Source of the DNA: Aquatica leii
Lineage: Eukaryota > Arthropoda > Insecta > Coleoptera > Lampyridae
Assembly (NCBI GenBank): GCA_035610365.1
Contig: CM069432.1
Coordinates: 110,317,529 to 110,381,528 of the forward strand
Reading direction: 5' to 3'
DNA: 64,000 nucleotides
Of this stretch, positions 20,941 to 33,861 are shown piece after piece; position 1 is the first letter of the stretch; each line of letters starts with the position of its first letter. A program made the translations under genes and the position numbers. The notes under the pieces are model-generated. The model saw nothing but the letters and a program-made list of their open reading frames with translations, was not told where the DNA came from and made no database searches.

Positions 20941-22421
20941 AATACTTGAAAACAATGTGCAGAATAGCAACTTTAACACAGAAACTTAACTACGCTTTAT
21001 CCGATAACATTATTTTATGTTTACTTTTATTTTTGTTGTCAGCAAATTACTGAGAAAACATACACTTCTTAGAACAGTTTATTTTTATTGGTGGGGTCAA
21101 CAACCTTTAGAGGCTCTAATTTCATCTGTTAAAATAACAACCCGCTATGCAGATACACCTTGTAGAAACTTGAGAATAAAATTGATAACATATAACGAAA
21201 TTATGATCACTATAAATAATGTTTTTCCTATGTAGTAGCTATGTCTGGGCTGTACCCAATTGATAACATTATCAATGATTCCAATAAGCAGCGTGCATTG
21301 TATTTCTTTTATTTTTAACAATAACAAAATAGGTGTGTTATACTTGTATACTACTATACACTAATATCAATTCGTAAATTATAATTGTAAATTCTTAAAA
21401 ACTCGAAATCAATTGTAATAAATTTTTCAATATCACGTTGAGATTTAGCTTTCTTTGCGTCTAAGATCTTGACCTAACTCAATTGTGACATATTTACTAA
21501 ATGCGCGTATTGTAAATTGTTAAAAATGTAGACTCAAAATAAATCGAGATCTTGTACTGCTTACGGATCAAAGTACTGAAATAATAATATTCTGTCTACA
21601 GCGCCAACTTATTATTGCTACTAAATTAAAATTTTGTGTGTTGGTAGCTACTTTTTAACTCAAGTTTGCGTTTTTTATGTTCAATTTTCGACCTCAATGA
21701 CAACGCAATATAAATGGGAACATGACCAATAGAAAATTACTTAGTGTAATTGAAAAAGTAAACTCTCATGTGAAAGGAAAAGATTTACATCTTCGCCTAA
21801 GCTATTTTATTATTTCCTCTTTTCAATAGTATCAGTATAGTTTATAGAAGAAGTAAAATATTATCATTGAAAAATTTGTTTACTTTGTGACCACCTTTTT
21901 TTATTTTTTTGAGATTTTAAAATACTTTACATGATGCTGACAACATTCTTCTTTCATAGGAACAATTTCTTGTGTTCTTACAACTCATATTTTTTGAGTT
22001 CTTTGCCCCGTGCGCGCGCGTGTGCTATATAAAATACATAAGCAAAATCCCAGCCTTAAACATAATTATTGTATTCAATTCAAGCTTTATAATTACTGAT
22101 AGTACTATTTAACGTAATATTATTATATTGTACATTTAGTAAAATTGTTTTTTTAATCAACATAACTTTAAACTTTTTTAAACTACCTAAACTTAAACCT
22201 AAGCATTACATTAAACTACCGTATTTAATAATAAATTAAATATGTACATTTAAAAAACAAATATTGTTAACAGTGTTGTAATTAAATAATATATGAAAGT
22301 GTACTGTCATTAATAATTATTCAAAAAAATTACAAACACATGAATTTTAATTTCAATAACTCACCTTTAACTTTAATTAACGGAAACTCAAATGAATTCA
22401 ATTATTTATTGTTTAACTACA
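20941..22421. other. Intergenic sequence upstream of OBP gene 2
   Basis: Short open frames (for example 21017-21235) show no family signature. A GTGCGCGCGCGTGTG patch lies at 22011-22024. No exon with OBP cysteine spacing was found here. Confidence 0.45.
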
Positions 22422-22886
22422 ATGAAGACTGTAGCCATTTTAAATTGTTTTTTAATGTTTGTTATTATATGTATTAAGGTAAGTAGCATTTTTATACGTT
22501 ATGTATAATTATTTTAAACAAGAATGTATTAGGCTCAAGAATTAGATGAGATAGAAAGATCATGTAGAAAAAAATTAAACATTGAAGAATTTCTTATAGA
22601 TTACAACTTAAATCAATTATACATGCCAGAAGGAAACCCATCTTTCAGCAAATTTATGGGATGCGTTTGGAAAAGAAAAGGGTTTATCGATTCAAAAAAT
22701 AATTTGCAATATGACATATTCACAGATTTTATTGCAAAACGGTTTTTAGATGTGGTTGGTAACTCAAAATCAGCAAATGCTTTGGCAAAAGATAGTGTTA
22801 ATAGTTGTATGATTGTCAAAGGAGATACTGCAGGTCAAACTGGAATAATGTTTATGAATTGCGTCACACGATTATTTCAAAATTAA
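22422..22886 (+). CDS. Odorant-binding protein gene 2, Minus-C type, two exons
   Basis: Exon 1 (22422-22478) encodes the signal peptide MKTVAILNCFLMFVIICIK; the 54 bp intron starts GTAAGT at 22479 and ends TATTAG at 22532; exon 2 (22533-22886) encodes the mature chain from AQELDEIERSC. The product is 136 residues. Mature cysteines are Cys30, Cys63, Cys111 and Cys129 with gaps of 32, 47 and 17; the second and fifth cysteines of classical OBPs are absent. Hallmarks shared with genes 3 and 4 are the YMPE or YLPE turn before helix 3, F-M-x-C-x-W-K, a short KKxGxIDxxxN loop, and G-Q-T/I before Cys129. Expected role: secreted carrier of small hydrophobic molecules. A likely poly(A) signal AATAAA lies near 22999. 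Confidence 0.92.
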
Positions 22887-24509
22887 AAATTTTTGTTTCT
22901 TTCTTCTATTAGTAACCCATAAAATTGTTAATTGATGTCAACGCAATGTTTTTATTTAGTGTGGATATTTTTCAAAGTATATTCTACAAGTTCTAAAAAT
23001 AAAACCTATACAAACATTTTTTAACCACGTTTACTAACCAACTACAAAGTTATTAACAGCAAAACAATAATTTTTTTATACATGTTCATTCTTATAGTAT
23101 TAACCTATTGAATCTGTAAATACCCGAAAAGATTCAAAAAAAAATTTTTTTATTAGCACATTTAATAGATTAAATTATTGAAAAAAGCATTGTCAATCAG
23201 CCAATAATAATTTATTTCTAATGTGTTACATGTTTTGACCACGACACGAACAAATTCAAAATTATCACCTTAAAGTGGAAAATTACATAAAAGGACATTA
23301 CATGTTTAACAATGAAACGGGTAATATTCATCATTGGTAATTATTAATTCAAACTATGGTTATTGATAGGCTAGTTTTATTTTGAAGTAGCAGCTGTGTC
23401 TAGGTGTGAAACTGTAAGTACAGATAAATAATATGAGGAATAAAATTGATTTGGAACAAGTGAGCGGCAAATAATCGCAAAATGCTTTCTGAACGTGTAA
23501 TACACAACCTTTTTTGTACCAACCTTCGCGTAAACTTTTTAAAAAATAATTTATTTTTTAAATAAATTTGAATAGTCTTTGTTGATAACACCAAAATCTG
23601 TAATTTTAGTTTGAATTGCTTATACGAATGCACTTAGTTAAATAGTTTTCTGGATTATATGTACTTCTTTGTTTAAGAAGAGACAGAAAAACTACTCAAG
23701 TTTTTATTATGGCGACGTTTCCGCTACAAAGTGTACACTTCTTCAAGCAACACAGATATTCGGAGTATCTTAGATTGCTGTAAATTTTTGGTATCAATTT
23801 TTAGTTATATGTAAACTAATTATATACACTTTTATTAAATTAATAATTGTATTTACAATAAATATAATTGTTTAACGGTGCTTTACTTCGGGTTGTTTAA
23901 AAAAGGTGCACTGTCTGGCGTGACTTTGGTTTTTATCGGTACTATTCAAGAAATCGACTTGTTTTATGCTGGTGCCTATCCTTCACATCAAAGGTTATAT
24001 TTAATATAAAAATACGCCATTACGTGATAAGTTTTCTAGAAAAGTTCATATATTCACCTCATAATAGTAGTGTATTACTACTAATAATTATTTTATGTTG
24101 GTAACAACAAGGAATTCAGTTTTGGGTTTTGGTAACCCATAAGTATCTCAATAGCGTGGGTGAAAAAACAGTTTAAGTTTGCTAAATAAATTAAGTTTAC
24201 GTGGTGCAAGTTATTATTAACTCACAAAACGTCTATAGAAAGCGACGTTTTGTGCAGCTAAGTACGCATTTCTACAGACTTCTGTTTTATTAAAAATTGT
24301 ATTTATTGCATGGCAGGTGAATTGACAGTTGCACCATACAAATAAATTAGAGAATCCTTCATTAAGTACCCGACAGTTAACTTCAACATTAAATATCCCC
24401 AGTAACAATACCCTTCACTTGGTTTACATTACACAGATAAAAATTTGCATATATTTATAATATGGTCACCAAAGAAATTTTTCCATTAACGTTTGGCTAA
24501 GCATAATAG
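22887..24509. other. Intergenic DNA with Penelope-type terminal remnants
   Basis: At about 23685-23765 the minus strand carries a hammerhead-like pair (CTTGAAGAAGTGTACAC ... GGAAACGTCGC) diverged from the consensus, next to ATTATGGCGACGTTT. A weaker related sequence (AAGCGACGTTTTGTGCAGC) lies at about 24239-24258. No genes are supported; the rest is AT-rich. Confidence 0.4.
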
Positions 24510-24910
24510 TTCACAGGGTTGTTGAGCCAATTTATTTACCAAATCGTCTAGAAGACGATAGGTACCTTAATGTACTAGGACAAATTATTGACAAGATACC
24601 GTTGAACATACGCTATAACATCATTTACCTGCACGATGGAAATCCTGATCACTGTGCTCGTAATGTAATGTCGCGGTTGTCCCATTCTATGGCCTGCGAA
24701 ATCTCCCGATATCAATCGTTTAGACTTTTTTGTTTAAAGTTTAATTAAAGAGACAGTGTATACAACGCATCCTTAAGAGGCTGGCTAAGTTACAAAAAGA
24801 ATAACCGCAACGGTATTAGAAATTACAGTAGAAAGACTCGAACGAGTAATTCGGACGTTACCTCTAACGTTGCAACTACGCGTAGAAACAGATAGATTTC
24901 AATTCAAACA
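24510..24910 (+). pseudogene. mariner-like transposase C-terminal relic
   Basis: Reading across frames gives IPLNIRYNIIYLHDGNPDH, the second catalytic block (HDGxPxH) of a mariner/IS630-type transposase, and then WPARSPD-like bases degraded to ACEISRYQS near 24695, and a tail VYTTHP. Several stops and frame changes interrupt it. No inverted repeats were identified. It is an old fragment of a transposase that would have used a D,D,D/E triad for cut-and-paste transposition. Confidence 0.65.
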
Positions 24911-25456
24911 ATTTTGTAGAGGTTAGTGTAATTGACTTCGTATCAGAAAAATGAAAAAAATCTTCTTTTAAAATATATTCTAAATTTACATTACTAATTT
25001 TATGTACCTAGGTATTATTCTGACAATACATAAATTCGAGAGCAAACCATATCTTGCGTAATGTGTAGAATTTAAACATGCTACCAATGACGAGTAAAAT
25101 GTGTTTGAAGATTGAAATAAAGAAAACAGCAACAACAGGTATTACAGTTGTATGCTAATTTACAGTGTTGCCAAATGTATCTTATTATGTAATATTACCG
25201 TTATAATACAAAAATTTAACATTAAGTTTGTTAATTCAGAATTGAACAAATAATGTCGTAGCATGTAGTTTTTTCGTCAATTTAACTTATTTAACTTATG
25301 TTTCTATTAATTTATTTTACAAATTTACGTTAAACAAACAGAAAACATAAAATAATAAAAACAACAAAAAGAAACAACTAAATATAAAACATTGCAACGT
25401 TAACTACAAAAAAAGTCAAAGCCTAATCTTGGTTAAAATGTCAATTATAACAACTG
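24911..25456. other. AT-rich spacer, nothing recognised
   Basis: No coding or repeat signature was seen between the mariner and piggyBac relics. Confidence 0.4.
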
Positions 25457-26205
25457 CTACAAAGTACGGATATGTGCTCTAAAGTTTAAAATTGTATTTG
25501 GTTTTCCTGTTTTGCTTAGCACAATACGCATTCTTTCAAAAGATTTCTTTGTTCTATGAGAGCTCTGTGTCGGTTCAATTTTACAAATGCGTATCCTTAG
25601 AGCTTTTGCCAAATAAATTAAATTGACGCCTACTCTTAGATGTTTATCAATCAAACTAAGTGCTAAATTTTCCATTTTTTCTCGTGTAATTATAATTTGA
25701 AGAAAGTCGATTGACAACATCAACTCTAGTTTCGGTTAAATATTCTATGATTATTTGTGGTTTACCAGTTGTTAAGTCTACCTTACCATCGTTGTGACAA
25801 TTAAAAATCAAAATAACATTTGTATTTCTTTTAGAAATATAGGACACTCGAGTATAATTGTCGGCAAATCCAAATATGCTAGATCTGATTAACCAAACAT
25901 TTTATTGCGCAAATTTTTAAGGTAATTTTTTTTTATGAGCGCGACTAGTTCTTATTGTTATTAGGGCACGATGCAACAGCGTCTTCCATAATTTGACACT
26001 GGTAAACCAGTAATTCGAACCGAAAATTGGCTTACACATTCGCAGCACAGCATTCATGTCTTTATTACTTTCTAGGAAAGGTTTATTGGACTGTGTTCCA
26101 ACAAAAGGCTTAAAGTTGTAGCTATATTTCCTTTTTGCATCACACAAAGATCAAATTTGAATTTTATATTTATATCTGATAAACTGTAATTTTATTTATA
26201 ATTTT
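25457..26205 (-). pseudogene. Second piggyBac-family transposase relic
   Basis: On the minus strand, from 26205 down: SLCDAKRKYSYNFKPFVGTQ (the piggyBac D-A-K ... Y-x-G block), then CKPIFGSNYWFTSVKLWKTL where N-Y-WFTS corresponds to DNWFTS with Asp lost, then SRAHKKKLP. At 25656-25847 NDGKVDLTTGKPQIIIEYL and NYNYTRKNGKF match the late catalytic region. 25457-25723 covers a diverged C-terminal part. Frameshifts separate the three open stretches. The amino-acid choices differ clearly from the relic at 17590, so this is a different piggyBac lineage. Confidence 0.75.
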
Positions 26206-27367
26206 TTACAAATTTCTTAAATAATTTTTTGATTCGCGCTAATGGATCTTGTTGACGCTTTGTTTCTCTTATCTCAATGTTTTTAAACTAAAGAAATTGC
26301 ATCAGCATGCAGAAACGTTCCATTAGCATGGCAATATATTTCTTCGGAGATACCGTTTCTCTTAAACAAGTTTTCAGTGCTTAAGTGAAAATTTTTTTGC
26401 TTTTGTCAAAATCAGTAAACTTAAAAAACCTATATTTCTAATATAATTGTGGGCTTGGTGTACGTTGCGATATTGGTCTAACCGTCGACATCAATTTGGA
26501 CATAAAAGAAATCAAATCTACCTTAACCTTGCTGATATACATTCACGAAGAGTAGTATCTTGACGTTTTATAAGAAGCTCTAGAGCATGTAATCAAGTGT
26601 TGAAGGAATTTGATGACATTCGACAAAAGTGCTTAAAACTAACTAGATTTTTATATTTAATCATTCAAACATCAAATTTGTCATACCCCGACTGTAATTT
26701 CGGCGTTGTAGCTGCTTGCAAACTCAAAACCTTTCTGTCCATTTTTCTAACTATTGTTTTTAGTGTTAGCTAATTTGGCTGATGCAGTTTCTAGGAGATA
26801 ACCAGTTACTTTGATTTACGTAAATGATCTATAAAAGTAAGTGGTCTAGAATGTGTTTTAAACATGACATTAAAACTATAATTAAAGCCAACAAGTCAAA
26901 TAATACAAATTAAATTATTTCAATAAAACAATCTTAGTATCTAGTTCAATAGCGGCATCTGCATCAACGTATGCTTCAATAATGAAAGCGTCCAAAACTA
27001 TTTGTTATTCTACAATAACAATAATTTGAATAAAAAATTTCATTCTTAAATATTGCAATTTATTTAATCAATTACATAAAAGAAAGTATGTCCAAACATT
27101 TTTAACAAAATTTGATTATGTTATAATTATCTCAATGATATTAATTATAACCTTAACTGTAAACAAGGTTATTAGAACCGCAGTATTTATTTATCAATCA
27201 ACAACAAATAATTGAAAATACGTATTTTTATAGTTTTAACCAAGATTTTCTGTTTAACCATAAATTTCCGGATTGATATTAGTTATACATTTGTAACTCT
27301 TTATAAATGTCAAAAACAAAAGCATTTTGTTATTATTAGGTACGTTAAAAAATCAAAGAAAATAGAG
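26206..27367. other. Intergenic sequence upstream of OBP gene 3
   Basis: No supported gene. The minus-strand sequence next to the piggyBac relic may include its decayed N-terminal half, but no motif was clear enough to annotate. Confidence 0.4.
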
Positions 27368-27851
27368 ATGAAACAACTAATCCTAATGGTATTTGTCGCA
27401 ACTTCGTTTGTGTGTGCTCAGGTAACTATAATATAAATCTAAGTATATTTTATATTAGATTAAAAAATTATTATAGCTTGAATTAGGATTGTCAGATTTA
27501 GGCCATTTTAGCAAACGGGAAACAGAATGTATATACACTTACCATTTAAATGCTACTAAATTAACAGAATATTTAAAGATGCCGTACATGCCTGAAGACG
27601 ATGCAGATTTTAATAAATTTATGGAGTGCACTTGGAAACAAGAAGGACATATTGATAACAAAGGAAATATCAAATGGGATACCGTAAAAACTTATATCAA
27701 AAATGTGTACATAGACGCTGTTGGAATGCCTGAATTAGCAGATTTTTTTGCTAATGACACAGTAACATATTGTAAAAGTGTGACAGGAAATTCTCCAGGA
27801 CAAATTACGGTTAGACTTTTAAATTGTATTGTACGCCGTCTGTATTCATAA
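27368..27851 (+). CDS. Odorant-binding protein gene 3, Minus-C type, two exons
   Basis: Exon 1 (27368-27421) encodes MKQLILMVFVATSFVCAQ, a clear signal peptide with cleavage near VCA; the 55 bp intron runs from GTAACT (27422) to TTATAG (27476); exon 2 (27477-27851) begins LELGLSDLGH. The product is 142 residues. Mature cysteines are Cys36, Cys69, Cys117 and Cys135, with gaps of 32, 47 and 17 identical to gene 2, showing the two are close paralogues. Classical cysteines two and five are missing. PYMPEDDADFNKFMECTWK matches the corresponding turn and helix of gene 2. Gene 3 lies about 4.5 kb downstream of gene 2 on the same strand. An AATAAA occurs near 27918. The function as ligand carrier is inferred from the family. 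Confidence 0.92.
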
Positions 27852-30800
27852 ATCAATATTTATTGGTTTTTAATGCATACTCATAATGTATTCAGCAAAT
27901 TTTAGTTTAAAAATGTTAATAAATTGTACATTATTTTTAGTTGACTAAGTTATTGAACCAGAAAATATAATCAACATACTCTTTTTATCGTTTAATTACT
28001 CTAGATATAAACAAAAAAAATTAATAAAAATAAATTAATTTTTTTATTTCTGTCTTTAATATATCTTTTACTTTAGGTAATTTTATTTAGAAATACTTGT
28101 ATATGTGTAAACAATTATATAATTACTTTTTATAAACTCGTAATAATTATAACTGCATTTGAGCTACCATTTAAGACAAACGCTAAAATACAACATTGAT
28201 ATTTTTGCTGGTATAATGTTATTACTTCAACTAAATAACTGCTTCATAAGAACAAATACATGAAGAAAAATAAAACATGATCAATTAAAACTTCCTATAT
28301 TAAAATGTTTCTAATATTCCTTCTTTAATTTTTTAGCTGCTTAAAAAGTTTTGCATTATAAGATTTTTAGTTGCTAAGCACTGTCTGTTACCTAATGTAA
28401 GATAATAACAGTACTAAGTGTCTTTACTACATAAAATAAATGTTGTTGTAAATTACAATAAATCATTCCAAACCCTTAAATGTAATTTGTCTAAACTGCA
28501 CAATTAAAAAGATAACTTTAATATTTTACTAATTATATTTTGTAATAAAACTTCAAATCAATAAAGTTGCAGTAGAACTTAGGTTTTTTAATTCGGCTTC
28601 TACTTATTAACTTGTTACTATCTTTAAGATTTTTTACCGTTATTTTCGCTTTAACTTGTAAAGTTTTACGAGTACAATTATTCTGTTTTGGTTGATTAAA
28701 ATAACGCTTGATTTGACAGCATTATTGTAGCATATATGTTGTTAAATTGTTTTACTTTAAGACTTAAATTACGTTTGTTTTTCTACGACTAACAGACAAT
28801 ACGATACATTGTATGTTTAATTACGATAAGGCAACGTTGTGCATTGTGATTGTGTAATTTCATTTCCGTACAGGTCGGTCATTTACGTACAGGTCAAACC
28901 TATTAACGTACAGGATAATGAATTATAAGAACATAATTTAAAAGACTTTTACAAATATTCCCTGCATCACAAGTTATAAAATTTGAAAAAAAATCACTGA
29001 GGGTCATGTAAAAGGTATTTCATTAGTGTGGTTTATAAATTACATATTTTAGGTTATATTGGTATACGTTGACATTTAGTGACTTTCTTCTAATGAAATG
29101 TAAATATACTTTAGAAGTTCAAGGTAATTAGAATAAGTAAAAATTTCTAATTTGCAAACTAACTACTTGTTTTCTTGCAGGGTTTTTTTTGATGGGAAGA
29201 AAATGTTAACAGTAATTTATCAAACTTTTGCTTTTGCAGTGTTATAAACAGATTAAGTAATCCGATCCTTGAAATAAAATTACTCATTTTATAATACCAT
29301 ACTCAAATTAACTTCAAGAAGTTAGTATTTATTAGAAAATTTATCAGTTTTTTGAACTGCGTGATAATTCAGAAGTAACCGATTATTTTTTGGCGTTCAT
29401 CGATGATTGCAAGATACCAAAATGTTTCTTTCGTGCATGCCTGATATCTGTTTGTTATTATTTAACCTTATATTAATGCAGTTTTCATAAGTATTTATGT
29501 ATACTTTCACTACATATTATATTATAATCTTATAAAAATAATTAATTCGCACATTGTCGCTACTTTGTTAAAAATTTAATCACAAACACTTTGGACTTAC
29601 GTGATAATAAATAACGCAAGATAAACATAAATGTAATCAATTGTTACAAGACTAATGCAAACCACTGGTTTATACATTGAAAAAATTATATATTTAGATG
29701 TATGTAATTATAAGCAAAAGCACTGAATCACTTGTTTCCTTTTACCTACAATGTGTTTTGTTAACAATTCATTTCTCATATTTAAACTAATTGAGCAGTA
29801 AAGATTATTACAGCATATTTGATCCATTAGAACAATTAACTATCTTGCATTTTTTAAAAGGAATTTTTTTCAATTCTTTAACTACGATGATCTTATTACC
29901 TTCTTAGTTCGAAAAGCTTCATTCTTAAAAATAACACCTATTAATTAAAAATTATCTTTCAACATTCACAAATCTACCTTATTTGCTTTGTAAGTCACAT
30001 CCACATGTTATCCGGTTGAAGCTTCTAGGAAAAACTATCATATCAACATTTTTCAGAACTTGGCATTGTTAACGATTCAGGCTTCGACATGAATAGATTT
30101 GTTTAATTTACTGGCTGCAAAAGCAAAATCTTGTCATTGAATCATTAGTACTTTTTAAACTCCGGCTCATTCATATTAGGTTATGCTTGAAATTAATGTA
30201 TTAAAAAAAAATTCAAATACTAAATGATTTGAAGTTAACTAAAACCTTCGGCTCAGTTGCAAATTTTCATACTCATTGCAATGACAACCATTCCTTACTC
30301 ATTATACAATATACTATTTTCTAGCACACTTTACTTTGATTTTTATCGTTTTCTATTTCCATTACAACTTTAAATTTATTTTTTGGGTTTAACATTTAAA
30401 CTTTTTTAAATTATTTGTATTTCGTTAACAGTTATAGTTAATAAACTAAACTAAAATTATATTTAGCTAACAGTTTCTAAGCTTGATGGCAATTACAATT
30501 ACAATTTGTAATTAAATGTAATTTAATTTAAAAAAAAAAACAGTGAATTGAAACACACTAGTATATTAAGTATTAAAAACAGTAAGGGTTTTTTACTGGT
30601 GGAAGACAATGTTTGGCGGACTGAGCAAAGTCCTCGATATTGTTTGATGGTTATGTTAATTTTCGCAGGATAGAAACCTTGTTATTTGTTTTTCTGTTTT
30701 TTTGCTTTCGTTCAAATTAGTGGGCTTTCCAAGTACCACAAGCTACTTGTACTGTACTTACCGTTCTAGAATGGTAAATAAATCTTAAAAACAAGCATAG

Positions 30801-31079
30801 TATAAGTAGGAAAAAATGATCTAGTAGTAAAAAAAAATCATTAGATCTTATTTTAATAATAATCACTTATCATGTTTATTAATTGTAGTATACATGTATT
30901 TTTAAAATTGTATAGTTTATCTGTGTTACAAAAAATAGTGGCAAAAACAAAGTAATAAACACATTTGAATATGTGTTACATATCTAAACTGAAAAATTTT
31001 GTAATGCTTAATAAAATTTAATTCAACCGGTCATTAATTGTATTCGAGTCATTACGTTCACCACCATTTGTATTTATTG
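27852..31079. other. Long AT-rich intergenic region, no gene found
   Basis: I looked for OBP-like second exons (cysteine spacing 32/47/17) and for transposase or RT motifs and found none. The only local pattern is a threefold CGTACAGG at 28867, 28886 and 28907 separated by 19 and 21 bases. Confidence 0.45.
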
Positions 31080-31265
31080 ACTACCTCGACCGGGTCCTCT
31101 AGTCCGCGGGCCCCCAAGCGGCCACTTGTTCCGTTTTAGGGATTCACAGGCTTGGCTTGGTTTTTAAAAACTTGGCGAAGTTTAATATTAGCCAAGCCAA
31201 ACATTTACAAGTCGAGCTTTCAAGCTTTTACTAAACTTTCAAGCTCTTGAAAATAATATTATCTT
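31080..31265. repeat. GC-rich patch followed by AAGCCAAGCC-type repeat
   Basis: 31085-31135 (GACCGGGTCCTCTAGTCCGC and on) is far richer in GC than its surroundings. It is followed by GGCTTGGCTTGG, its inverse CCAAGCCAAAC at about 31192, and CTTTCAAGCTTTT motifs. Related GCTTGAAAACTTTGAAAAGC and CAAGCCAAATC sequence occurs at about 40730-40770, so it is probably a non-autonomous transposon fragment. Confidence 0.3.
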
Positions 31266-33329
31266 GATATATAATTTATACCACAAAAGAAAGTTTATCG
31301 CAGGCAATTTACACAATCACTTTAGCAAACAGTGTTACCTCAAGAAATCAAAACAGAGATTAAGCGAGTTCTCGAACTGCGTTCTAAAAAAGCTAAATTT
31401 ATTTTTACTTTTTACCATTGATTATACAGGGTATCCCAACTTTACGTGCTCGGACGATATCTCCATAACGGTAAATTTGAGAGAAAAGTGCCTCTGAAAG
31501 CAATTATGCGTATTCAAATAAGGTATAATTTAAACATAGTTTCAATCATACAAAGTCCCAATTATATTTTTTTAAATGGAATGATCTAGTTTTTTTAACA
31601 TTTTTGAATTGTACTATTTAAACGTTTCAAAAAGTTCTAAGCAACATAAGGTCTATCTCTTGCGGTTTTTAAGACATGACGATATTAACCCAAAAAAAGA
31701 TAAGACGGCCATGGACGCCAAACGAAACATCAGACAACCATTGTATGTTCTGCAAACATTTTCGACGTGGAGAGGCTTTGAATTTCATAAAATTGGTTTC
31801 CTAAAAATTAAACGTTTATACAGAATGTTTAGTTTTGAAAAATCAATTTCTTTTCGAAAATTTTTAATTTAGTCTATAAATTTTATTTTTTTTTTAGATA
31901 GCTTAGACGTTTATCTTTCATTTTTATAAACCATGTTCTATACCTAAATCTTACAGTTTTTTAACTATGACAATTTGTCGCTTATAACAACTGACTGAAA
32001 TATAAATTTCGCTTTATCGCAACTCTAGTAGACTATTCAAAAATATTTTTTTCATTTTTATTCAATTTTTTTTAACAAAAATGTAATAATGTTTAAATCA
32101 GTTTAATCTATTTGAAAACAAAAAAACTAGAAAAATTCCTTCCTTTATAAGAAATTATGACACCTTCTAGTTATTCATGGTGATTGAGTTCGTGTTTTTT
32201 GTTTAAACAAAACACAATCACTAGTTCGTTTAGTGACAGTTTCAAATATTTTTATTGTTGTCGTTATTACTCATAAATTTTGTTGCAGTTGCAGTTTATA
32301 ATTTATTTCTTGTGTTTTGGTTAGTTTTCTGTTTTAATAAAATCATAACATTTTCAAAAGAAACAAGGATTCAAATGATATATTATGCTTTTGGAGAAAC
32401 CAAAAGCAGTTGTTTTTAAGTTTCAAAAATATATTACCAAAAATTCCTTTATTTAGGAGCTCCTCTTGGTGTGTTGACGCCTTCAAAATTGTCAAAAAAA
32501 ACATCTTTAGTAACCACAGTCACTTGTTACTCTTATTAATCATCCAAATATGTTTGATACTATTTCAGAAACATTTTGAAAATATTTATTTTGCAAAAAT
32601 TATTAAAAATACGGATATTGAAATGTACATAAATGAAATGCAAGAATGTCAAAAACATAAAGAATTTATAATCAATAAGCTATTAATAGTTAAAGTATAT
32701 TTTAATGCAAAATAATTTTTAAAAACAGAAATCGAGTCAATTGAAACTTTGAATATTGCATCACAATCAAATTATTTTAGTTTAAACTAGGTAATTTTTT
32801 GCACGTATGTATTAATGTATTTATAATATTTTTGAGCTATTAAATCTAAAATTAGTTTGACTGTACTAAGTTAGAAATCATGATGTACCTAACAACTTTG
32901 AAGTACATATGTATTGTTTTTACAAAATATGTATATACAATCTGTCCACTTAATTAAGTGAATATTATTCATATATCTTGAATACAATGAAAAAAATAAA
33001 TGAATTGCATTTTACTCAAATAACGTTGATATATACACGTTTGTAACCTTGAGTAGCAAGTGAATCACAACTTAAAGCCAGATGATTATTCTTATATCAA
33101 GATCGCATGCAATATTTACAAACGCCACAGTGAGAAACGAGTCGTATCGTTGTTAAACCGAAAAATATACTTTAAATGTGGTAAAAAAGTTCTCCACTTG
33201 GTAGACCTTGGCGCAGTTTTGATTTCAGTATGCCGTATTTTTTGGGACTTCCAATTATTATACAAAGATGAGCAATTTGATAGTCGTATAATTAATGTTC
33301 TTATATTGCAACGTTTATTTAGTTAAAGT
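31266..33329. other. AT-rich intergenic region with one ACAGGGTA repeat end
   Basis: TATACAGGGTATCCCAACTT at 31423 looks like a transposon end of the same general type as the ACAGGGTG family, but its inner sequence is different and no partner end was found. Open frames at 31609, 32410 and 33060 are low complexity and carry no recognisable domain. Confidence 0.35.
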
Positions 33330-33645
33330 GTGTTTTGGTTACAACCGCAGATAAATATAATAGAGTACACAAAGTACATTTTATTTAGTTAGGTCAGTGT
33401 AAATACGATGTATTTTGTGAATGACAGATAACTAAATGGAACCATAATTAACGCAATACATGAAGACGTTTTAAAATACGGATTTCACAGCATTTACCAC
33501 ATGGTTAAAATCAAAAGTCAATCTTCACTTATTTAAATAGACGAAACCGGCCTGAAAACTTGAACTGCAAATATCATATTAGAAAAATTTTTATTTAACG
33601 CCACAAGAAAACTCGTGATCAATCAGAAGACAAACGAGAACACAT
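33330..33645 (+). repeat. Dispersed ACAGGGTG-family repeat, copy 3
   Basis: Shares ordered blocks with 19780-20060: TTACAACCGCAGATAAAT, a TACATTTT(A/G)TT block, GTCAGTGT, TCACTTATTTA(A/T)ATAG, CGGCCTGAAAACTT and CGCCACAAG-AAACT. The ACAGGGTG end itself is not visible here. It lies just upstream of the Ty3/gypsy insertion. Confidence 0.5.
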
Positions 33646-33861
33646 CATTAAATGTACACATTCAAACTTTACATCGCATGCTTTTCTTTAAGTTTATAGT
33701 CGTTTATCAGAAACGCTATCTACTAAATTGCCTCATAACTCGGGATCAATCAGAAGTCAAGCGGGGAACACGTAAATCGCTGGGTTAGAGTAAAAGCATC
33801 ATACATCCAAAAAGTACATTATTCAGTAGAGCACGTGAACTTGATATATTTGTAAAAATAA

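Noticed and set aside
32410..32715. 101-codon frame as possible OBP or chemosensory protein
   Set aside because: Low complexity, hydrophobic patch in the middle, and cysteine pattern unlike either family.
33060..33326. 88-codon plus-strand frame with several Cys
   Set aside because: Cysteine spacing does not fit OBPs, there is no signal peptide exon and no known motif; it abuts a dispersed repeat.
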